From Acaryochloris sp. IP29b_bin.176 (GTDB lineage Bacteria > Cyanobacteriota > Cyanobacteriia > Thermosynechococcales > Thermosynechococcaceae): a stretch of DNA of 46,304 nucleotides. The DNA lies in assembly GCA_028285315.1 (NCBI GenBank), contig JANQPU010000139.1, positions 1-46,304 on the forward strand, read 5' to 3'. The notes under the pieces are model-generated. The model worked only from the letters and a program-made list of their open reading frames with translations. It searched no databases and was not told where the DNA came from. This document shows positions 41,054 through 46,304 of this stretch, piece by piece. Every line of letters begins with the position of its first letter. Within the stretch, counting starts at the first letter, position 1. The translations under genes and the position numbers were made by a program.

Positions 41054-43630
41054 TTACCGGATGCGACGGCGGAATTGGAACTGGCCTGTTTGGCCGGGGT
41101 CGACCTGACCCACTTCGTTCTCGTACTTGTCCACTTTGGTCCCGGAAATGGGGTCGGAAGTGGTTAGAGCAGTGGGGTCACCACCGTTGGTGAAATATTC
41201 CACTGTGCCTTGGTCAGCAGTAGTATTTTGTTCGTGGTCGGTAAATGACGCCCAGTTGTTGGGATTTCCCCCTGCTGGATCGCCATTTTCAACAATCTCA
41301 AAGTCATAGGCTGTTAGAGTTGTATTGCCACTACCTGTGACACCTGTCGAAATATTTTCGTAGGTAATCCGGTACTCAATTTGATAATCAGGAAGGACAT
41401 CAACTCCATCAATGGTGGGTTGGTCTGAGGTCCAAGCTTGAACAATTACCCCGTTTTCATCCAGAATCTGAACTTCCTTGGTCAACCTCATGAAGCCCGT
41501 GTAGAGGCGATCAATTGTGATGTTAGTGGTTGATTCTGGAGTCCCGGTAACAAAGTTATATCCAGGTGAGGTAGTAGGATCATCATCTGCAAAGGCAAGG
41601 ATGGGAATAGGAATCCCATCATTCGGGAGGACATCGTCAGCAGTACCAGCTGCACTACCATCAGGTAAATCAACGGTTGTCGTGTAATTTAAGGTCGAAC
41701 CCGCTGGTAAATCACCTACATTGACATGCTCAGCAGTGCCATCGGGAGTTCCGTTAGTTGTACTGCTTTGTAAGACAAAGTTGGTGCCATCGTATTCATA
41801 GACAGCAACCTGAACATCTCCAGCAGCATCAGTAGCAGTAATCGTAACAACGGTACCAGTAGGGATATCGCCGTTAGCGCCATATTGGCCTGTTAGAGCA
41901 CTGTCATCAGTGGATTCTGCCTGGGTAGGAGAAATAGGCTGCAGTGTTACATCTGCAATGAAGCCAGAGCTGGCTGGATTCTGAATAGTGTTGTTAAAGA
42001 TTTCAGGAGCTGGGTCAAAAATATCTGTGGGACCAACACCAGCCGGAACATCTGTAGTCTGGTTCGTGAAGTCATCATTATCGTCCGTTGGGCCGTTGGC
42101 ACCTGGTACACCATCTGGACCATTCAGGATATCGTCACTACCAGCAACATCGCCTATGTTAACGACGTTGACCTCACCATCAGGGCCAGTACCACTGTTG
42201 TCGTTGCCGGTATCAGTACCATTAGTGACCGGGTCGGCAACACCTGTATCTCCAGTACCTGGTGTTGGATCGTAGCTGGTACCCGTCGAATCAGGTGGAG
42301 TGCCATCATCATTGAAGTTGTTGGGATTGCTGTCACCAGACTCATCGTAAACAACTTCATTAGTAGGATCGCCGAAGGTTTCACCAAAGACTTGGGCGAT
42401 GTTAGCAACCTGTCCACCTGTTGCTGGCAATCCAGTGGTTTCAACCGTAAACCGGAAGGGGCTAAAGGCACTGCCTCTGGCTAAAGTGGCACCACCTGTA
42501 TAAATGAAACCAATTCGCCTGACACTACTTAATGTTGGTGGAGCAGATGGATTAAACGTTTCCCAGGCTGCAGCTGTTGCTGGTGTAGATGTGGCAGTAG
42601 TAGTGTAAACAACTTCCCAGTTGGCAGGCAGGGTAGCTGTATCGACAGAAGATAGTGTGGTGCCAGCAGGAATCGCATCAGAGACTAAAATTCGGTCTAC
42701 GTTGCTGCCATCAACACTGATTGTTGTGCCTTCAAGATCAGCCGGTGTAAACGCGGCATTAGGAGAAGTACTCGCGACCGACATTCCCAAGTCATAGGTA
42801 ATCAAATTATCGCTGGCACTGGCAGTTGCACCTGGTGACAGATTAGAAGCAATCTTCGTTACAGTTGCCAGGGCTAAGGGGCGGACAGAGCTTGCAAAAG
42901 GAATGCTGTTTGTGGCACTAGCTTCACGCTCACCATTGACAGGAGCACCATTACCGGGATTAGCATCAAGAGTTCGAATTTCGTTAGGATTGGAACCATC
43001 TGAGCTATCGGGTTGGTTTTGGGTACTAGGACTGTTGTTGTCAGGACCAGTGCTACCCAAGGTGACACCGACATCTGCACCAGCAGGTGTTCCAGCAGCG
43101 GGTGTACCCGTAATTTTCACCTTTAATACGGTATCGGGAGCAAGATCGGGCAAGCCAAGGTTATCAAGAGAATCACCACCAGGTGGTACTGTTGCAATAA
43201 CTGCACCTGCACCATTAATAATCTCAACGGCTGTTGGAGTGAAGTTTTCAGTTCCAATATTGTTGATACCAGGAATCAAAAGATCGGTAGTAGCGTTACC
43301 TACATTAGTGATATCAAAGACAAATTCTAATGTGTCACCTGATTCAACAGCACCGCCATCCAAGTCAGTGAAACCGGCGGGAACTGCGGTAACACCTGCC
43401 ACCTCTGCAACTGTTACTGCTACGGTGTTGGATGTTGCGTCAATGGTATCTCCACCAGGAGAATCTGAATAGGTTGCAGTGGCCGTGTTGCTGATTTGTT
43501 GGCCAGCAGTTGTTCCGGCAGCGAAGGCTGGAAGGAGAGGTTGGAATAAGCCACCCGCTAATATAGCTGCAATGGCGGCAGGGCCAATCTTTCGTGGTCG
43601 TCTAGAAGACTTTGGTGTATCTTGAGTCAT
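41054..43630 (-). CDS. Cysteine-free, Asp/Thr/Gly-rich DUF11-type surface protein
   Basis: The 858-residue product from ATG 43630 has a twin-basic leader and hydrophobic segment (KIGPAAIAAILAGGLFQPLL, cleavage near AFA). Repeated DUF11-like units follow (GDTLEFVFDITNVGNATTDL, NLSPGATASASDNLITYDLG) with an Asp/Asn/Pro/Gly-rich middle near 390-510 (VVYDESGDSNPNNFNDDGTP). I find no cysteine in the mature protein. The last residues are basic (FQFRRRIR). The composition suits an abundant extracellular fibre or S-layer-like protein; calcium binding by the acidic loops is possible. It is the first gene of the cluster and has a long AT-rich upstream region. Confidence 0.8.
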   Translation of the reverse strand: MTQDTPKSSRRPRKIGPAAIAAILAGGLFQPLLPAFAAGTTAGQQISNTATATYSDSPGGDTIDATSNTVAVTVAEVAGVTAVPAGFTDLDGGAVESGDTLEFVFDITNVGNATTDLLIPGINNIGTENFTPTAVEIINGAGAVIATVPPGGDSLDNLGLPDLAPDTVLKVKITGTPAAGTPAGADVGVTLGSTGPDNNSPSTQNQPDSSDGSNPNEIRTLDANPGNGAPVNGEREASATNSIPFASSVRPLALATVTKIASNLSPGATASASDNLITYDLGMSVASTSPNAAFTPADLEGTTISVDGSNVDRILVSDAIPAGTTLSSVDTATLPANWEVVYTTTATSTPATAAAWETFNPSAPPTLSSVRRIGFIYTGGATLARGSAFSPFRFTVETTGLPATGGQVANIAQVFGETFGDPTNEVVYDESGDSNPNNFNDDGTPPDSTGTSYDPTPGTGDTGVADPVTNGTDTGNDNSGTGPDGEVNVVNIGDVAGSDDILNGPDGVPGANGPTDDNDDFTNQTTDVPAGVGPTDIFDPAPEIFNNTIQNPASSGFIADVTLQPISPTQAESTDDSALTGQYGANGDIPTGTVVTITATDAAGDVQVAVYEYDGTNFVLQSSTTNGTPDGTAEHVNVGDLPAGSTLNYTTTVDLPDGSAAGTADDVLPNDGIPIPILAFADDDPTTSPGYNFVTGTPESTTNITIDRLYTGFMRLTKEVQILDENGVIVQAWTSDQPTIDGVDVLPDYQIEYRITYENISTGVTGSGNTTLTAYDFEIVENGDPAGGNPNNWASFTDHEQNTTADQGTVEYFTNGGDPTALTTSDPISGTKVDKYENEVGQVDPGQTGQFQFRRRIR

Positions 43631-44400
43631 ATGATGTCGTCTTTGAGTTCTTGGTAATGGACAATAGGAAGATAGGCATCTTCCGGCAGAGATGAGTTGT
43701 GATTGACCTGCCATCGACTAGGTCGGTGTCCTATAGTTTTGAGCTGGACCCTCAAAACTAAGGTTTTGTAGCTTAATCTCTGCCTTCATCTCTATGGGAA
43801 ATTCATAGAATTAAGAGCATAAGCCAGTGTGCTGAATGGTGGCGACTAAGCCTTTGATTGAAAATCTGTTTTGAGTTGAAAGCAACGCATCACAGAATTG
43901 CTAGTGCACACATGGTTTGTTAACCTACTTTAAGTCTAGATTCAGTATGCCCTTTTTGGAATCCGAGATGACACCTAATTCTGGACGACAAATAAACTAA
44001 TTATATTAACGCTTCTTGTTTAATCCCTAAAAAAGATTCAATCCATAAAAAATATTTTTGAATTTTTTTTTACAAAATATCTATATCTCAAAAAGAATCT
44101 ATTACCCTTTCTTACAATAGCTTCAGGAGATTGCGTTCACTATTATTCCGATCAAAATTAAGATTTTAAGAATTATTAGAAATAAAAAATTCTTCTCTTT
44201 ATTAGATTCTCTAGAAAAAGCAGTGTACAGAGATATCAGTATTTATACAGAGAGGGTAGTTAATAATATAGGAGTTGATCAGAACCCTTATTTTCTATAA
44301 GCATAAAAATATATGTCTTAAGTATGATCACTGATGTTTGCTATGTGTGGCTACATATATAAATCTCTATATACTGCTTAGAGAGAGGATTGTAGCCGTT
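43631..44400. promoter_or_regulatory. Long AT-rich region upstream of the envelope cluster
   Basis: The region carries no convincing gene. It is very AT-rich, especially around 44010-44350, with runs such as TTTTTTTTTA. It probably contains the promoter and leader of the 858-aa gene and may be curved DNA. I could not place a specific promoter. Confidence 0.45.
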
Positions 44401-45018
44401 GTAACAGTTATGCCTAGTCACCCCTTCATCAGCGAATAGATTGAGGAGACGAGTGATTCGAGCCACAGCGGTCTATGGGACCTTACTGACACACAGGCCA
44501 GAGATTGATGTTGAGGGAAATTTATATGGGGATTGCGATGCTTGGCCCCAAACAGCAGCATTGAATTGGCCATGGTCATAAACGACCTATCCACCAACTA
44601 TGATTACCACAGGCCATCCCATTAGTTTTCCCCAACCACACTTGGTCTGCAGTTTTCCCGAAGTATCGGTTAGTGTTCAAATCGCCCAAAACTAACTCAG
44701 CACCGTAGTCAACTTCGATTTGACCTCTGTTGTCGATATCATTGGCTTCAGCCAATGATATCGACATCCAATGGGTTACTTGTTGTATGGAACAGCAGCC
44801 TTAACTCACCTGAGTCAGCATCAATGTCCAAGAGGTTTTCACGCCAGGCGTCCCAGAGGGAGAATTAGAATATTTCTGGGCTTTTCTTTTGGCTCAATCC
44901 CTGTTTCAGGGAGGTGAGTTTGAGCACTATCTACCAAACTGACGTCAAATAGAGGAAAGTTTTGTCTGTCTTAGGTTATGGCCATGCTGATACTTACTAA
45001 CCTCATTGACAATGGCAA
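44400..45018 (+). pseudogene. Degraded coding remnants upstream of the DUF4347 fragment
   Basis: Forward-strand translation gives short meaningful-looking pieces broken by stops and frame changes, for example AVYGTLLTHRPEIDVEGNLY, GDCDAWPQTAALNWPW and LYGTAALTHLSQHQC. They look like parts of one decayed protein continuing into the DUF4347-like piece. Assignment to that family is tentative. Confidence 0.35.
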
Positions 45019-45198
45019 ATGCTAAGTGAGGATAATCTTTGGGCTTATGCCGATGAATTTCGGCAATGGCGCTCCTATTTGACAAACACCACTGAAATTA
45101 TGATTTATGGTTGCGCGTTAATAACGGGTCGAGCAGGGCAAGCTTTGGTCTCATGGTTGGGTTTGCTGACCGGAGCAAAGGTCAAAGCGCTGTCCTGA
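45019..45198 (+). pseudogene. Fragment of a DUF4347-like domain
   Basis: A 59-codon open piece contains LSEDNLWAYADEFRQWRSYL, TNTTEIMIYGCALITGRAGQ and ALVSWLGLLTGAKVKALS. This fits the end of a DUF4347 domain, usually found at the N-terminus of large cyanobacterial surface proteins (pattern L..W....T....I.IYGC....G..G...V..L..LTGA.V..S). The frame ends in TGA and the expected start and downstream part are missing, so it is a remnant. Confidence 0.6.
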
Positions 45199-45250
45199 CG
45201 GCTAAAGTCATCGGCTTCCAATTATCAACTGGGTATGCGATACCCATTAT

Positions 45251-46304
45251 CTACATAAGCTGACAATCGATGGCTCCCAATGTTTTTAAGGTGATGCGCT
45301 GGGCGGTGGTTAACCCTTTGGCACCTGTGATATCCGTGCCCTCATATAGCCGAGCCGTCAGGACAGTTAAACAGTCCCCAGTCTGGATATCCCAAACCCG
45401 CACGGACTGATCTTGGGAACCACTGACCAGATGTTTGCCATCATAGCTAAAAGCCACCGAGCAGACCAATTGGGTATGTCCAGATAAGGTTTTGAGACAT
45501 TGCCCCGTTTGGATATCCCATAGCTTAATGGTGTGATCATGGGAGCCAGAAGCCAAAATGGAGTGCTGGCCCAATACGGTATCGCTGGGGCTAAAGGCAA
45601 CGGCAAAGACCCAACTCTCGTGGTCCGTTAAGGTCTGCAAGCAGTCTCCAGTCTCGACTTGCCAGAGCTTGAGGGTATGGTCCTGGGAGCCGCTAGCTAA
45701 AATCTGCCCATCGGGATGATAGGCAACGGAGTAGATGCGATCGCAATGCCCATCCAACACCTTGAGACACTCCCCCGTTTGCACATCCCACAACCGAACC
45801 GTTTGATCCGTACTGCCACTGGCTAAACAGCGACGATCAGGACTAAAGGCCACGGACCAGACTTGATCACTATGTCCCTGCAGCACATGCTGACATTGCC
45901 CCGTCTCCACAGACCATAGACGCACATCTGGATCCCCTCCTCCACTGGCGAACAATCCCTTCTGCCCAGAGACAGAAGATAGAGCGACTGCAAACACCCA
46001 ATCCGGGTGATCGTAAAAGGTTTTTTCGCACCGTCCAGTCTGACAATTCCAGATCCGCACGGTCTGATCTGTACCGCCACTGATCAGATAATGACCATCC
46101 TTACTAAAGGCGAGGGACCGAACCACAGCACGATGATCACGCAGCTTTAAGGTCGCGGTTTGCTGTTGCCAGTCCCAGAGGTTAATCACCGAGTCACCAC
46201 TGCCGCTGGCAATGAGCTGTCCCTGAGGGTGAAAAGCAACGGGTAAGGCCCAATCAGTATGGCCTTTCCAGGTTCTTAGGCACTGGCTGGTTTGCCAATT
46301 CCAA
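45251..46304 (-). CDS. WD40-repeat protein, 5' part outside the window
   Basis: The reverse-strand frame is open to the right edge, so the N-terminus is missing. Seven WD repeats are visible (for example GHSDQVWSVAFSPDRRCLAS with QTVRLWD, and GHTQLVCSVAFSYDGKHLVS with QSVRVWD), enough for one seven-blade propeller. The C-terminal end LYEGTDITGAKGLTTAQRIT followed by LKTLGA is a tail I associate with large cyanobacterial WD40 proteins that carry an N-terminal NB-ARC/NACHT-type NTPase. That N-terminal domain is inferred only. The near-identical repeats could recombine, and copy number may vary between strains. Confidence 0.88.
   Translation of the reverse strand, partial: WNWQTSQCLRTWKGHTDWALPVAFHPQGQLIASGSGDSVINLWDWQQQTATLKLRDHRAVVRSLAFSKDGHYLISGGTDQTVRIWNCQTGRCEKTFYDHPDWVFAVALSSVSGQKGLFASGGGDPDVRLWSVETGQCQHVLQGHSDQVWSVAFSPDRRCLASGSTDQTVRLWDVQTGECLKVLDGHCDRIYSVAYHPDGQILASGSQDHTLKLWQVETGDCLQTLTDHESWVFAVAFSPSDTVLGQHSILASGSHDHTIKLWDIQTGQCLKTLSGHTQLVCSVAFSYDGKHLVSGSQDQSVRVWDIQTGDCLTVLTARLYEGTDITGAKGLTTAQRITLKTLGAIDCQLM

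Noticed and set aside
42903-43472. 189-codon open frame antisense to the 858-aa protein gene
   Set aside because: It is a mirror of the repetitive Gly/Thr/Asp codons on the real strand; its low-complexity Ser/Pro/Val content is typical of such shadows.

Overview
The window looks like a piece of a cyanobacterial chromosome. The evidence is: many copies of the HIP1 octamer GCGATCGC outside the first 5.9 kb, a Ycf46-type AAA+ protein, a SigF-type sigma factor, and a type V-K CRISPR-associated transposon (CAST), a class known from cyanobacteria. My impression is Acaryochloris or a near relative; that is a guess from overall protein character and was not checked by search.

Region 1 (1-5888) is the right-hand part of a type V-K CAST. 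In order it holds the C-terminal part of TnsC (cut by the window edge), TniQ, a reverse-strand winged-helix regulator, a small ribbon-helix-helix protein, Cas12k, a tracrRNA-like region, a two-repeat CRISPR array with one 35-nt spacer, a separate homing guide, and a transposon end finishing in TGTACA at 5888. The homing guide (5297-5313) matches 17 nt of the tRNA-Gly(UCC) gene lying just outside the element (5901-5970). The match is preceded by GGTA, which fits the V-K NGTN PAM, and the element ends 63 bp from that PAM. The self-targeting insertion is therefore readable from the sequence. The TnsC homologue lacks both Walker A and Walker B residues, the most surprising single observation here. 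There is almost no cargo between tniQ and cas12k, only two regulators.

Region 2 (5900-31,984) is mostly ordinary chromosome: a membrane diguanylate cyclase coupled to a gamma-glutamylcyclotransferase-like protein, a cysteine desulfurase, a GIY-YIG-type orphan in AT-rich surroundings, a glpD-gpsA pair, a CxxC redoxin, two related proteins of unknown function, Ycf46, an SH3 protein followed by purK and a cation diffusion facilitator, a BI-1 family membrane protein, sigF, a threonine synthase remnant, a sugar-phosphate transferase, rtcB and ruvB in tandem, a secreted TPR protein, and a sulfurtransferase divergent from a LuxR-type regulator. Several strong inverted repeats lie in its intergenic regions, including a perfect 26-nt palindrome upstream of rtcB and two tandem perfect hairpins between the BI-1 gene and sigF.

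Region 3 (32,220-43,630) holds a secreted pentapeptide-repeat protein and then a five-gene reverse-strand cluster that appears devoted to the cell envelope. In transcription order it encodes an 858-aa cysteine-free DUF11-type repeat protein, a 186-aa secreted protein, a 511-aa DUF11/SdrD-B-like protein, a 1328-aa protein with Ig-like domains and a probable outer-membrane beta-barrel, and a secreted beta-helix protein. Perfect hairpins sit between some of these genes and probably set their relative expression.

Region 4 (43,631-46,304) is an AT-rich gap, the decayed remains of a DUF4347-like protein, and the 3' part of a WD40-repeat gene that runs off the right edge.
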